From Albula goreensis (taxonomy: Eukaryota; Chordata; Actinopteri; Albuliformes; Albulidae), in the NCBI GenBank assembly GCA_022829145.1, contig CM040746.1:33835712-33899711 (forward strand): a DNA stretch of 64,000 nucleotides. The letters are read 5' to 3'. This document shows positions 47,985 to 60,559 of the stretch, piece after piece. Every line of letters begins with the position of its first letter. Position 1 is the first letter of the stretch. The translations under genes were made by a program, and so were the position numbers. Under the pieces are notes generated by a model. It was not told the DNA's origin and made no database searches. It saw only the letters and a list, made by a program, of their open reading frames with translations.

Positions 47985-48170
47985 CCCGCTGACATCTTCC
48001 CCCTGATCATCGTTAGGGTGGAATGGCGAGAGATTTCAGGGAAGGAAGTTAAGATCAGCTTCACAATGAAGAGGAATTTCTTACACCAATTTGTGGCCAG
48101 GAGCACGACGCGGTCATTAAATATGCATGAGGAAAGATGTGGAGCTGAATATTGTATGTGATTTAGCACT
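47985..48170. promoter_or_regulatory. Candidate regulatory element
   Basis: Repeat-free block with GCGGTCATTAAATATGCATGAG, a POU/homeodomain-like composite (ATATGCAT), and several CpGs near 48105-48115. Texture-based call. Confidence 0.25.
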
Positions 48171-48644
48171 GTGGAAGTCTGCGGTGGGATCCTAGGAGGG
48201 CTTTGCTCTCCACACTCTTACGGGTGAGTAGAGGAGAGTTGCTTGGGCATATGCTGGGGTAGTACTTTACCCCCTGAAACTGCACAGCCGTGAGTCGTAA
48301 AGAAAAAGGGACTGACAGTAACTGAAAAGGACAACAACGTTTCACAGTTTTAGTATTTTTTCTTTGACATTTGTGAGTGACCCCAAACTGAACACGCGTG
48401 TGCACGCATACAGGCGTGCGCATGTGAGGCACACATGTGCATTAAGCGCACAGAAACACTTGAGGTTCATGGAGGCCCTGTTTGCGCTCAGAAGCTCTGC
48501 AGACAGCAGATGTCTCCAATCCCCTCTTTCACAGCGACAGCATCCCTCTGCAAAGACCATCTGCACTGCTATCCCGCGTGAGACTCGAAACGTCAGTCAT
48601 CCAAGTGAGATGGACGTGAGCACCCCCCCTCCTCCCCCAAACTT

Positions 48645-48656
48645 ACACACGCACAT

Positions 48657-48690
<34 letters not shown>
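48645..48690. repeat. (CA)n microsatellite
   Basis: About 16 pure CA units with an imperfect left edge, after a C-rich run at 48621-48638. Confidence 0.92.
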
Positions 48691-48692
<2 letters not shown>

Positions 48693-48889
48693 TACCCACC
48701 CTCACATCACCAGATTGGCTGGAATGTGACATTCACTTCACTTGATCTCATGCAGACTAATAAGCTCATGACACTGGCTGCATTGGCCAGGATCCTTGTC
48801 TCCCACCCAAAAACAACAAAAAAAAAGTGTCAAAAGTCAGGCCGGAAACACTGATAGTGTCGGCTGGGATCCAGCATGTGGGTGTCTGT

Positions 48890-49280
48890 CCACCTCTTAA
48901 TGGCCGCACCCGGGGGGGTCAAAGACAGGTGTCTGTTTCAACCAGAAAATCAGAGAGGAACCTTCATCTATTTCAATTACGGATCAGGTCCTGATGGCTG
49001 GCAGGCGGGGCGGCGTGGTTTTGATGCGGTCTCTCCGCTCTGTCGGCGGGAGCAGAGCAGAGGGCTTGGCCCCCTGCCCAGACTGGCCATGTCACCGGCT
49101 TTGCCGCTGCTGCCGCGGAGAGAGTGGCACGGAATGATCTATCGACCAGGCCTGCGAGGACCATGCGCTCGTTCCAACTGACCGGCAGAGGAGACGGAGA
49201 ATGCATAATTCCGCTCCGGTTTGATCTTGTACCTGTCGTGTCCGCCATTGTCTCTCTGTGATGCACTCTGTGAATCACTC
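48890..49280. promoter_or_regulatory. CpG-rich block
   Basis: GC-rich sequence with dense CpGs around 49005-49225 (GGCGGGGCGGCGTGG, GTCGGCGGGAGC, GCCGCTGCTGCCGCGG). TGTCCGCCATTGTC at about 49239 contains YY1- and SOX-like cores. Open frames of about 100 codons exist on both strands here, as expected in GC-rich DNA, and neither shows a domain. It may be an orphan CpG island, an enhancer or a lncRNA promoter. Confidence 0.35.
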
Positions 49281-49382
49281 TGCTGGTAGCTCTGGATGAG
49301 CAGCTTTATTAAAGTACATCAGACCTGATTGACTTTTCTCTGGAAAAGTAATGCTAACAACTCAAGCTTTGTCATTCATGTG

Positions 49383-49425
49383 CCCCCTTCCCCTCCCCCT
49401 CCCTCCCCCCTCCCCTCCCAAAACC
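49383..49425 (-). other. Pyrimidine-rich run, G-quadruplex motif on minus strand
   Basis: Consecutive C runs of 3 to 6 separated mostly by single T bases. The minus strand could form a G4 in many registers, and the duplex could form H-DNA. Confidence 0.65.
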
Positions 49426-49559
49426 CTTGTATTTGTGTTCAATGCCCCACCACCCTCACAACATTTTGGGTTTTGTTGTGATGAAATGACAATAAGCAAA
49501 AATCTTCAACACAAACCAACATATGAACATTCATTGATCAGTAAAGAGTTGAGCCACCC

Positions 49560-49790
49560 TTAGCTTTAACCCTTCTTGGAGTGTTACACAAAAGAAAGAA
49601 AAGTGGAAATCAACCCCAAACTCTACATTTCAAATCTTCCCATAAAGTTTCAGTGATATTTAGGTGTTTTGGGGAGTCCATGGAAGGTGTTTGACTGGTG
49701 CTTATGGTACCACTCTTAATCACATTTAGTACAGCGTACAGGAGCATCTTCAGGAAACAGTGTTTGCACATAAAATAATGATGAATGTCG
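49560..49790 (-). mobile_element. Tc1/mariner-like relic (weak)
   Basis: CATAAAGTTTCAGTGATATT and GTCCATGGAAGG in this order resemble the complement of the SPDLN-to-NLW region of fish Tc1-like transposases, and match the relic at 3028-3160. TTAGCTTTAACCCTTCTTGG at the left also has the style of such repeats. Heavily decayed with no termini found. Confidence 0.35.
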
Positions 49791-50439
49791 TTAGTGGCAC
49801 TGGTAACAGTGAAGGCAGGAGGGGCTGACGGAAGATCATTTTAGAAACATTTTAGCTTTGGATTTCCCCCCCTTTCACCATCCACTATCTTGAACTTACT
49901 TAAAAGAAGCAATACTTGCTTTTGAGAAGAGTACACTTTAGAGAACTTGTTCCTGAAAGGTGAGTTTTTTTTAAAGTTATTTTTATTTATTTATTTTTAT
50001 CAAGACCATCGCTGCTTTGTATTCTCAACCCCGCCATAAACAGAGCTCATCAAAATTTCAGAGATGGCGAGCGCACACTGTTATGATCCTAAGCACTGCA
50101 TCTGTTCTCCCTGGTTCTGCCAAAGCGTAACATTCTGTCAAAACACATATGGAATGACTCCAGCGACAGAGTTTCTGCAACCAATCTCGTTCCTTTCAGA
50201 GGTTTTACTTACTTCCAGTCAAAGCAGAAAACTGTTTGCGGGAAACTCCTACAGCTACTGTTATATGGACTTCATTATCATCTTGTTTCCAACAGTTGAC
50301 AGGATGAAACACTTTTACTGGCTCCCAGGAAGCATATATTATTGTAACGTTCCTTAACAAGCTATTTAATTACCCATCCCCCACGTCTCTGAAAACCCAA
50401 GCAATCTGTCTGCTTGCGTGATGAAATCATGACACCACG
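49791..50439. other. No gene seen
   Basis: The + strand frame 50064-50357 runs 97 codons and is Cys/Tyr/Phe-rich without a recognisable domain. It is treated as a chance frame. Confidence 0.4.
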
Positions 50440-50705
50440 GCCCTTTATATCAGAGACTGTTTTCTACAGATTCCGTCCGTCATACTGCCATCCATCTGCC
50501 AACAGAGCTTTCTAAAAATTACACGCCCGCGACTTTATCAGCCAATTAGTTCAACCTGTCTTGGATGAATATGCTAATGAGACAGAGGGCACCTGACCCA
50601 GGCACCTGCTATTAGCCACTAATTACACGCCTCGCAATGAGGTTCATGCCTTCACACCGCCGGCTTTTCGGCAAAACGCAATATGACTGTCGCGCCTTGT
50701 GTGGA
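50440..50705. promoter_or_regulatory. Candidate developmental enhancer
   Basis: ATGAATATGCTAATGA at 50565-50580 holds an octamer variant (ATGCTAAT), GGCACCTGACCCAGGCACCTG carries two E-boxes, and CCACTAATTACACGCC and GCCAATTAGTTC carry homeodomain TAATTA/CAATTA cores. All lie within about 130 bp and the block is repeat-free with moderate CpG. By motif density it is the strongest enhancer candidate in the window. Conservation could not be tested. Confidence 0.38.
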
Positions 50706-51024
50706 GGGCTCAAAGGGAAGCAGACAGCCAGGAACGGAAGGCGAGGGGACAGGTTTCTGATGCCATGGCCTTGCCGGGGATAAATACACATTTCCTCTTG
50801 TCAGCCAAAACCAGCACAAAATTTCAAAAGCTGATGAATGCCCATGGCTTTCTCTTCCATCACACAGATGTTGGTGAGGGTAAAAGGAAGGCTTTATTTA
50901 TTTTCAGTTTGTTATTGTGAATTTGGCCAGTGGTCCCGTCCTTTAACAGGCTGGACAAAACCAGACAGGGATACTCTGTTTTCTTTTCTTTCGTATCTGT
51001 GTTCCTTCTCAGTGTTGATCTACG

Positions 51025-51180
51025 GCAGGGGTGTGGGAGTAAGCTTTTGTTGTAGTCCAGCAATAAAACACCAGATTCAACTAATTAACTAATCGTGATC
51101 TTCAGTCAAGACCTTAATTAGTTGAGTCAGGTGTTTTAGTGCAAGGCTACAACAAAATTCTGCACCTACTCTAGTCCTTT
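51025..51180. mobile_element. Palindromic MITE-like repeat
   Basis: The left arm (about 51038-51087) and right arm (about 51116-51166) are inverted copies with an estimated four in five positions matching; both carry TTTTGTTGTAG, TAAAACACC and CAACTAATT in that order from the outside in. The short centre is TCTTCAGTCAAGAC-like. I recall the same pattern as a common fish interspersed repeat. No coding capacity. Confidence 0.6.
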
Positions 51181-52584
51181 TAAGAAGAGATTGGATGTCC
51201 CTGATGTATTGTTAGGTTGTTAAATAGCATGATGACTACTGTTAAGAGTCCACTCATTGACTGTAGCCCAACTGCAGTATATGCTTTCAGCTTGCGGTTT
51301 AGGCCTGGATTACTGAACATTCATGCACTGCAAAGCCAGTATTTGAAGATTTTGTGAGGCATTAGGTTCATACATTGTGTGAAATCACACCCTGCCAGTC
51401 ATATGTTTTGATGTCTACTTTTTCAATTTCAGAGGAAAATAAAATGTTACGAGGATGTGAGATTGCAGACGTACATTGAGCTATGGCTGGACATTTCTCA
51501 GAATTACATTGTTACTTTCTGCCACACCACAGCCCTGAGGGAGGGAAGCTCATTAAAGGCAAAACAAAAATGCTATACAAAGCTGATTAATCAAAGCTAT
51601 CGACTGCCTTCTCCTTTTAACTTCTGAGAGATGTGGACATGTATCTTTCCCGGATCAATAATGTTTTCCAGAGACTAAATAGGTAAATCAATACTAGGCA
51701 TAGGGCTCCATTTTGGTTTTAAATTACCGCTATTCAAATATAAGCATTTATGCTGCTTCTGGATCAGAAAATCTACTATTGTAATTTTCTGTATGACTTT
51801 GCATCCATCTGTTAGAATGAAAAGATGATTTATTTTGTTGTAGAATATCACTGACAGCTCTGTGTTTTTAGCTTTCTTTCTTTGTTCAGAGAGTCAGTTG
51901 TCAGTGGACAGAATATATAGAAAAAGGGTCTATGGATTCGTCTCTGTATCCACCATTACCCTTACCTAGACTCATCTCTTTGTGTCTCAGGAACTTCTAA
52001 AACTAGTGACATAATTCAGTGCTTGAATTTTGAACATGCTCCAGACTGTCAAGAAGATTACAGTTTTAACTGTTTTACTTCTGGGAAAGGCACTCGATTC
52101 CCTGGAATGATGTTTCTGTCAGAAAAAAATTATCAATATAAAGCATGCTGTGTGTAAAATGGGCTACACAACCAAATTAGTTCTGTTAAGGCTTAGGGAA
52201 AATGATTTTGTTTTCTTCTGTTTTAAAGATTTTTAATGCTATGTTTGCCTTTTGGGATGCCAGCATTTCATTAAGCCCTAAATTAAAAGTGAATGAGATT
52301 TTCATTTGGACACAAGTGGCACAGATGATGCTGTCCCCGCTCAGTGAATATGTCCACAACTTCAAAAACCAAAGTGACTGCTTTGGCCGTCCTCCATCGG
52401 AGACGATTAACCACTCCAAATCAGGTACAGCGTGTTGCCAGCGTGTTACGTTCCAGCTCAATAAAAGGAGAGAAAAAAATGACACTCAGAAGAGTGCCGT
52501 TGTCCTAATCAAAAATACAACTAAGGAGAAAACTGGAAGACAAAAAAAAACATATTTAAAAGATAATGGCTTGTCTCTCATCTT
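51181..52584. other. No gene seen
   Basis: AT-rich. The 136-codon + strand frame 52202-52612 is Lys/Asn/Ser-rich with no domain and is treated as chance. Confidence 0.4.
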
Positions 52585-52826
52585 TTACATTGTAATATGG
52601 TCCCCATCATAGCTGACTGCCCATGAGGTGGAGAACTTGGAGCGTATGAACTGCGGAGCCCCCCGGTTGTCACAGTAGGTTGTGGTACCACCTGTGGCTG
52701 CTGGCTGGCCCCTTGACAGGCTGATGGGGCTGGCGTTGGAGCAGCTGGAGAAACAGATAGCGAGCAGCAGGTGGGCAGTGCCAAAAAACGCTCCACTGGC
52801 ACCAGGCCACCCGGCTTCTGCGTAGG
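52585..52826 (-). other. Exon-like open frame of unknown identity
   Basis: On the minus strand a good acceptor (GGTTTCCTTTTGTTTCCCAG) is followed by about 80 open codons to a TAA at 52585. The peptide starts AYAEAGWPGASGAFFGTAHL, continues with a hydrophobic stretch (LLLAICFSSC) and includes YCDNRGAPQFIRSKFSTSWA near its end. Codon third positions are C/G-biased, unlike the flanks, which looks coding. Alternatively an in-frame ATG at 52848 would make the hydrophobic stretch a signal peptide. I do not recognise the family, and no partner exon was found. Confidence 0.25.
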
Positions 52827-52848
52827 CTGGGAAACAAAAGGAAACCAT

Positions 52849-55380
52849 TTCCCGCTACTTTCGGTTTTTCTTCCCCTGCCCTCATCACTTAATCCGACAT
52901 GTTAATCAAATCGCGTCACGTGATAGAAGGCCGATTCTCCCAGGACTGGAACGGGAACTGAGACAGCCTCCGACTCTTCCCGATGCCAGACCTCTTTCTC
53001 CAATCACATCTGTCTTTTATTTCATTTCGTTTAATCTGTTATTTTTTACTGGGAATCTACTATGGTCATATACCTTTTAAAGGTATATATAAAGGTAGTG
53101 TCCTGAGCACATTGCATAACAAAAGAGTGGGCGAACTGGATTCTCTCAAATGAACTTAGTATCTTTAAGCACACATACAGTCAATTGAAAACAGACTTTC
53201 CTCAATTTAAGTACATGTGCTAAATGGCTTTAACTCACCTGCCTAACTGTACACACATCCAGGTATGCTGTCAGTCCTTCATTTTAGAGCTATGTTCAAA
53301 TATCCTTATTCAGCGATTGAGATGGTCTGGGTGTGAACATAGTCTGCAGTTTCAGGATTGACAAGGGGTTATAATCCTGTCACAACACATCAAAGCTGAA
53401 AGTGCCAAGGATTTACTCTGTCTAGTTTTCAAGGAAGCATTCTATTAAATTCCCTCTATGAAATTACCTCAACTGTAATAACCTACAATCTATAATCTAT
53501 AAATAGTTAATAATAGATGTTATTACATCAGGGGGTGTTACCTAAATTGAGTTCTTAGTGCAGTTATTGAGTCTCAAGATGAACCGAAACAATAAAACAC
53601 AATGACCATTGGAATGCTGTGAGAAAGTAGTGTTGTCCTTTGTGATAAAATTCTTGTTTACTGAGTCTTATGAAGGGTCCCACAGTGAGCCGATGAACTA
53701 ATGGCATGGCTCATTCAGGTCACTGCTGTTCTCACAGAGTCGCTCTTTAAAACTGTTGATTCAGCTCTTACAGCAAGTGTACCCATTCAAACCAGACTGC
53801 CTTTCATCCAGTCCTCTCTTTCTGTACCCTGGAGAAGAAATGTCCTTTTACAGAAAGCGGAAAGGTTAGGTCAGTAGAGATGGGTTTTTTTTTTTCATTT
53901 CGTATTGCTTTCAGTACAATCAGTAGTGATAGGAAATCATATTTTTCCTCTTCCTTTACAAAGGCATGTGGATGTCTGTGTTTTGTATCTGTATGTGTGT
54001 ATGAGTGTGCATGTACAAACAATGCTCTCCAGAGTATTAGGGACTAAAAGAAGGAGTTATTTTTTTGACTTGGCTCTGTACTCCACAATTTTTGATTTGT
54101 AAGCAACCTATTCACAACAGCAGATTCTCAGCATTTCCTAAATGTATTTTAGACTTTAGTTTCATCCCACACAAATTACAGCACTTTTTGAAATTACAGC
54201 ACATTTCAGGGTACTGTAAGAAAAAAGTCAAACAAAGGGAAAAATAATCTGTGTTTGATCCAATAATTATGGGGGCCACTATGTATTTGTATATGTACAC
54301 ATAAAAGATTTTCATCGCATCTGAAGACAACTAGGATTAACAAAATTACCTGGGGATTAGATTTATGTATTTCACTGATTTATCAAAGCCTTAAACTAAC
54401 CTAATGTCATAACAACCATTAGGAATGAATAAAGTATTGAATGCATATGTAAAAATCATCCTTGACACACAGTTTGTTTTTTTTTTTGGGCTGGTATATT
54501 CTGTGCTATCTTTACTGTTCAACATCCTTGTTTCACCTGTCGTTCTCCTATGTAATTAATCTGGAAAATGTCCTTTTCCACACCACTGTTCTGCTGCTCT
54601 TACTTTCTGTTACACTTACCTACTGTGCTGGCTGGGCAGTCTTCCTTCCTCCCCCTCCTTCTCTTTCTGAACTTTTCTCTCACTCTGTCCATTCTGAGAC
54701 CTTCATTGTTGCTGCAGCTGGTCCTTGCACAGTGGGAAGAAGAGGACATGCAAAAAAAAAAAAAAAAAAAACGCACTGATAAAGCAAACGTTACTCATCT
54801 TTTTATGGCCTGCCAGACTTCCAGCTGTTCTGGAGCCCTCCTGTGTCCTGCTTGTGCTGTCCCTGAAGGGTACGCCAAATTCACCCCCTTATCCTTCTCC
54901 CCGGAGACTGGTTCGTCCTTCATAGGCATGGACAGGATCAGCAAAAAAAAACAACGATAAATATTTTTCTGCAATTGAATCATGTGATCATTTCTGGCAG
55001 ATCAAGGGAGCGTACACTGGAAGGAGAAAGTGCAAAGGCAGAACTCCAGTCTGAGCCAAAACTCCCTAGGGTGTGCGAAGAAATTAAATATTATGTAACT
55101 GAAATTCCAATTGGCTCCTTCATCTGCCAAAAAGGTTCAGGGGATGTGTTTTCTTTTAATTGGGTTTTGCAGGTGCATATCTAAAAGCACTGACATCACC
55201 AGACCTGGGAATAGTACTCACATTCATAAGTACTGACACAGCACTCTAGTCTTTACATTTTGCTTCGTCATAAAATATATACATTGTAGATTTATGTTTA
55301 TGCATTCTGTTTTTCAAATTTACAAACATATGCACACATGTGCATAATCGCACGTATAGGAACACAAAGCTACACAGAAA

Positions 55381-55382
<2 letters not shown>
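52849..55382. other. No gene seen
   Basis: AT-rich with a short palindrome (ATATACCTTT, T, AAAGGTATAT) at 53068-53088 and a 20-A run at 54752-54771. Open frames near 54.5-54.9 kb span the poly-A and have no domain. Confidence 0.45.

Positions 55383-55453
<71 letters not shown>
55383..55453. repeat. (CA)35 microsatellite
   Basis: The longest pure CA run of the window, about 70 bp without interruption; likely polymorphic. Confidence 0.95.
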
Positions 55454-55455
<2 letters not shown>

Positions 55456-58019
55456 AAAAGATGTATAAATGTTTTGAATGACCTGATGAAGACCTCAAAG
55501 CCCAGAGGGCAGTTTGCTTGCTTTCCTTTGCTTTCCTGCTGGTCAATATAGTTAATCCAGCATGAAATTATATTTTGCTTAAGACTGAAAAAAGAAAGGT
55601 CCTGTCTCCAGTTTAAAATGTCCGTGCCATCGTAATGTGAGGCTTTGCAGATAAATGCTTGCTGGCAGCAGAGAAGGCTTCACTGTATTTCATAGCTGTC
55701 AAAATACATTATGAACCTCCTTCATGGAAGATAGCCAACTGTAAAATGCTATCTAACACATGGACCCAATATCCCTCCTGTACTTTCAGCCATTTCTTTT
55801 CAGGGGACGTTAATACTCACTTGTTTACTGTAGCTGAACTGAATGAAATTGCACAGGGCTAAACCTATTCTATAAGCTCATCTGTTGTGTATTGTTCTTT
55901 TTCCACATTAATTTTTTTTTTGACACGGTTGGAAATGAGACTGTGGAGTCAATGTGCCATGTTGTCATTTTGTTACTCTAATTATTTTTATTATTGTTTT
56001 CTTTTGTTTTCTGGAAAAAACGTTTTATTCCCATTTTTATTTTCCCTCAATGGCTAGCCACAAATGCCTTTGGCCTTTCCAACTGTGTTAGCGTGCTCAG
56101 TCAATTCAGGGGGACTCACTGTTCAGTATTGAGGTCAGGAATATCCTGCTGACTGCAAGCCCCTCTGTTTGATGCTATTGCCACCTGCTTCATGCTAAAC
56201 ATTCAAAACCAGGGTGCATCACAGTACTCCAGCTCAGCTGCACATGCTACCCAGCTATTTGTGCAGATTTATACAATAAACCTGGTCAACAACTCGCTGA
56301 AAAGTAAACAAGTTTGCAGTTTCATAAACGCATGCACAGCATGTAGGGGAGAGTGCACATGCTAGCAGGCAGTCTTACATGCACAAATCCATGAGTGAGC
56401 ACAGACAGACCGATGGACACGCGGACACACTAAAACATCACAGACATGCATTCATGGACACACACACGCACACACAATTAACAAGACACATGCTCACATG
56501 TGCTTGCATAAGCATACGCACACACATTGTATTTTGTCACAGAATTATTGTTTATTACATCCAGCAATCCCATAGTACAACATATTAAATTTCACAATTT
56601 AATTATATATTTAATGGATATTAATATAATATAAATATTAGTAATCTACAATATCAAATTTCATTAGGGGCAACAGTATTACTTAATGAAACATTTCCAC
56701 CTCCCTTAAACTGCTGAATTGTATTTTTTCCCCAATTAAAGACTGTTCGGGGCAATGGCTCCTTAAAGTTTGCTGATAAGAGCAAATATGTTTCTCCCTC
56801 GCCCTTGCTGCCTGGCTTTTATTTTGATTTATTGATTACACAGGATCATACTCTAATTACCCCCTTCACACACCCACCCTCCCAGCATGCACCTGTGAAA
56901 GCCTCTGTTACACATACACCCATTCATAACCACGCACATACCATACATGCACACATCCGTCCTTATATTGTAAAATATGAAGCAATGAACATGAAATCTG
57001 GCTATATACACAGTATCATACATTCTGAAAGTATTTGGATGGTGACATATTTATTTGTTATTTTGGTACTGTACTCCAGCACAGTGGATTTCAAATTAAA
57101 TAATGACTGTAAGTTTAAAGTTCTGACTTTCAGTGTTAATTTGAGGTCCATATGTGTTATCAGATGACGTGTGCAGGGAGTGTAGCCCTTTTTGCATGCC
57201 CCCCACATGTGCAATGAAACCTGGTATCGAACAGGTAGTCAATTAAATGCTCGTCCTGTGCAGCTGATTCAGCATACCTGCAGACTCTAGCTTTGACCTT
57301 GATACAGTCCCTTCAGTTAATGAATTCATCATATATTTATTGACTTCTTTCAGTAGAATAAAGACAAGCAGAGTCACTTGCAGTATCAAAGACCATACTG
57401 AACATGGTGCAGCGTGGTCTCAAAACTCAGAGAGCAAAACTGTGAGACTTGGGCTGGAAGGCTTGCTCTCATCTTCAAACACATATATTCTCAGAGTGAA
57501 AATCTGAACAACAATGAACATTCAGTTCAATGTTTTTTTTGTTTGTTTTTTTTTTTATTTGGTGAGAAACACACCCTGCGATGATGTTTGTATTAGCGCA
57601 CAGCTGTATATTATCATATATCGCGATGGGTATTATTTTGTACACCACAGTACAAGATGGCAGTCTGACAAGTCTAATTAAATGAATGTACTAAACAGAT
57701 TCAGTGTTGTGTGAAGTGTGAGCGATTGCTGTTCAAACACAGCCTCTAGTGAGAACCATTATTTGTGGAGCAAAGACATGCTGGAGTTACTGAAGTGTAC
57801 CATCAAAGAGCCGGGTACAATCACAGAAAGAATAACACAGGTACTCAACGGAGTCCCTGTTACAATACGCTGTTTCTGAAGCCTAATTATTTTCTCTATC
57901 ATATCTGAACAAACCAGAAAGCGTCCTTTGTGTAGCACTATTTCATACTGCGATGGCATACACAGGAAAATAAAAGCAGTGGACAAAAAGTCACAGGATT
58001 TATTGCCAGTTCTCAGAAC
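55454..58019. other. No gene seen
   Basis: AT-rich, with a short CA/CACG patch at 56457-56476 and T runs near 57531-57556. Nothing else recognised. Confidence 0.45.
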
Positions 58020-58160
58020 AATGCAGTTGCTGCCATGTTGTAGAGATGAGTCGGGCAGATAGTGGCTCCGTTCCCGCAGTTCAGTTTTACGCCTCTAAAT
58101 TTATTCAGGGCTCGCCTTCTATCAGCTCCAAAGCAATTAGGTTTTATGTCACTTAAAAAC
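58020..58160. promoter_or_regulatory. Candidate regulatory element
   Basis: Repeat-free block with CCGTTCCCGCAGTTC, CTCTAAATTTATTCAGGGC and AAAGCAATTAGGTTTTATG (homeodomain/CDX-like). Texture-based call. Confidence 0.22.
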
Positions 58161-58907
58161 TATACAGTACCTCTGCAAAGTTAGAGGTAGAGCTTCATCA
58201 ACCTTGAAATAAGTTTCGAGGACTTTCAGTTAGCTGTTAGCTTTACCACTATTAATAAAACAATAATACATACACAACATGTTTCTTAATGCTTGTTAAA
58301 GCATTGAACAGAGATCCTGAGTTAGAAACCTGCCTATTAAAGTATGATATTGATCATCCGTCATATGCCAGACATGTATTTGTGTGTGTGTTTGTGTTTA
58401 TATTGTAACACACACACACACATCTATATGTGGAGTACATAGAGTTTACTCTCACATTGGAAATGTGAGGAAATGCATGCCCTCAATTAGTTAATTGGTT
58501 TTGTGAGCAGGCAGATGTGGGTCTTCCCAAACTCTTTAATCAGCTCCCCTGCAGCCCCATTTGAAATGGAAGGCGCACATCGCTATGTCAACATCATCAT
58601 TCTCCACATTCCTGGCACACGGCTGACAATCTGTGTACAATAGGTGAGGGGTTCAATAGCTGCACTAAGACAAATATGGGGGGCGGGAGGGTAGGTACGG
58701 GGCTGGTCAGTGTTGATTTACCCTTGTTCAAACACAGCAGCACCATGTCGATACCGAACGTTTATTTAAGGATGAATTTTATTCTGACTCTGACTCACTG
58801 GACCCATTGGCTTTACTGTACTTGTCCTTCCACCACAGAGCTACATGTCCTGATGTACTTCTTGACTGAAACACTGAGAAGCACCTTACAGACAACTGTT
58901 TATTAAT
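58161..58907. other. No gene seen
   Basis: A short GT stretch faces a short CA stretch at 58379-58422, making a small inverted pair. Otherwise unremarkable. Confidence 0.45.
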
Positions 58908-58930
58908 AGTAATAATAATAATAATAATAA
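58908..58930. repeat. (AAT)n microsatellite
   Basis: Seven to eight AAT units immediately left of the LINE-like tail. Confidence 0.9.
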
Positions 58931-59035
58931 TACTGTGTTGGATTAGTGACCTACCTTTCCTCCAATTTATGCTGAGATAGGCTCCACTCCCTGCAACTTG
59001 GGTGAAGTCAGTACAAACAATGGATGGATAACGGA
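58931..59035 (+). mobile_element. L2-type LINE (or derived SINE) 3' tail fragment
   Basis: GATTAGTGACCTACC, ATGCTGAGATAGGCTCCACT, CCCTGCAACTTGGGTG and finally AATGGATGGATA appear in order. This is the well-known 3' end of fish L2-like elements (GGGATAGGCTCCAGCCCCC, then a GACCCTG-type segment, then ATGGATGGA). It is old, 5'-truncated and non-coding. The AAT repeat to the left is not part of the tail. Confidence 0.65.
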
Positions 59036-59680
59036 TGCTGGTAATAATGATCACAATAATAACAAGAAGTGGAAGGAGAAGGAGAAGGAGAAGAAGAACC
59101 AACTTACCCAATCTGTTATCCCAGCAAGACCAAGCCAATTGTTGCTTTGTCACTGTGGAACTTGGGGCACAGCTGAGCACAGCACTCACGGGACTAAAAC
59201 TCGCAGCTCTCCTGGAGCTCACAGTGGTACCATGGCCAGATACGTGCACTCCACAAGCTATCCTGGGACCCTCATTAAAAATACATTTAACTTCTCATTT
59301 ATTCATGGTCTTATTTGGAAAGCTGTGCCAAAACTTCCACAGTAAACACCGCGACAATTAGTTTAGTCAAATGCATCAAGCACACTGCAGGAAAGTTCGC
59401 ATCGTAAACCAGATTTGCAAATTCTCTGAATACCAAAGCGCCTTTTCCCTGAGCGGTATTTTGTCATTGCAAAGCACTAGGATACTTTTAATCAGGCAGG
59501 AAGATGGATAGCTCACTGAAAACCAGTCAGATGTGAGAAAATATTTGGCACCCAAGAGAGGCACAAGAGCCTTCCAGACCTCTGAGATGCAACATTTTAC
59601 ATTTCATTATGTCAGTTATGCCATCTTCATAGCAGCGTTTCCATTCAAGAAATTTAGCATCCCTTAACCTGCATTTCTAG
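59036..59680. other. No gene seen
   Basis: Starts with an AAT/AAC-rich and then GGAGAA short repeat (59060-59097). The frame across 58998-59361 translates this low-complexity sequence and is not called. Confidence 0.45.
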
Positions 59681-59719
59681 TGTGTGTGTGTGTGTGTGTG
59701 TGTGTTTGTGTCTGTGTGT
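59681..59719. repeat. (GT)n microsatellite
   Basis: About 12 pure GT units followed by an imperfect tail. Confidence 0.92.
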
Positions 59720-60555
59720 CCATGTCGTCAGCCCCTGATAAAAGAAAAGGAAAAAAAAAGTCAAAACAACCAAGAGGCTTTTCTCTCGACAGTGATGAAA
59801 GAGCTAAGCTTTTCTCCAATGAGAACAACCTCAAGTTATTCATGACTGACTGTGTCTGAGTGAACTCTTCCCAGAAACAGGCCAACCTAAATCTCAAGTG
59901 TTTACACCCGAACCAAAAAAAAAAAATGTTTACAATATTTAGTTTGTTATTCTGTCCCTGATGCTGGCTGCATTAAATCTGATTGTAGTCTTTGTACCAT
60001 AATATCGTTCCACTGTTCCCCTATTTAAAATCCCAACATTCTATATTCCTGGGGGTATTTCCAGGCCATATATCTGAAAGTGTTTTTAGATAATGTCCCC
60101 AAACATAACCCGTATCAGACAATTTATATCATCAAGCTGTTTATATGCGGGCAATGGGCAGGGACTTGGTTAGTGAGTGAAGTGAGACTCATGCTCTGTG
60201 TGGAAGCAACTGGTTTATACTTATTAATATGTACTGCATTTGGCCATAACCAAACAAAAAAAAAAAAAAAAAAAAGAGAGATTCACCCAAACTATTCAGA
60301 GCACATTCAACTGCTTTCTTTTCTCCAAAGGTCAGCACTCAACCCCCACAAAGAATATGGCATTAAAGCAGCAGAAAATTCTCTGCAGTGTTTTTTTTTG
60401 AGGGGGCGGTCTGAAAAATTTAGCCGGAGAGCCATTGATTTATGATTTATTTACCTTGGTCAAAGCACGCCGAAACAAATCCCCCAGGCGGTCCCTAAAC
60501 TCTCTAGATGTTTCAGAAACAAGGCACATTTAATGAGCAAAAAAACAGAGACAAC
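59720..60555. other. No gene seen; poly-A run
   Basis: A 20-A run lies at 60256-60275. No element could be assigned upstream of it, so it is not called a retrocopy tail. Confidence 0.45.
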
Positions 60556-60559
60556 AATT

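Noticed and set aside
52202-52612. 136-codon + strand frame as a gene
   Set aside because: Lys/Asn-rich composition follows local AT content; no domain or splice context.
54568-54960. 130-codon + strand frame as a gene
   Set aside because: It depends on a 20-A run for its Lys tract and has no recognisable domain.
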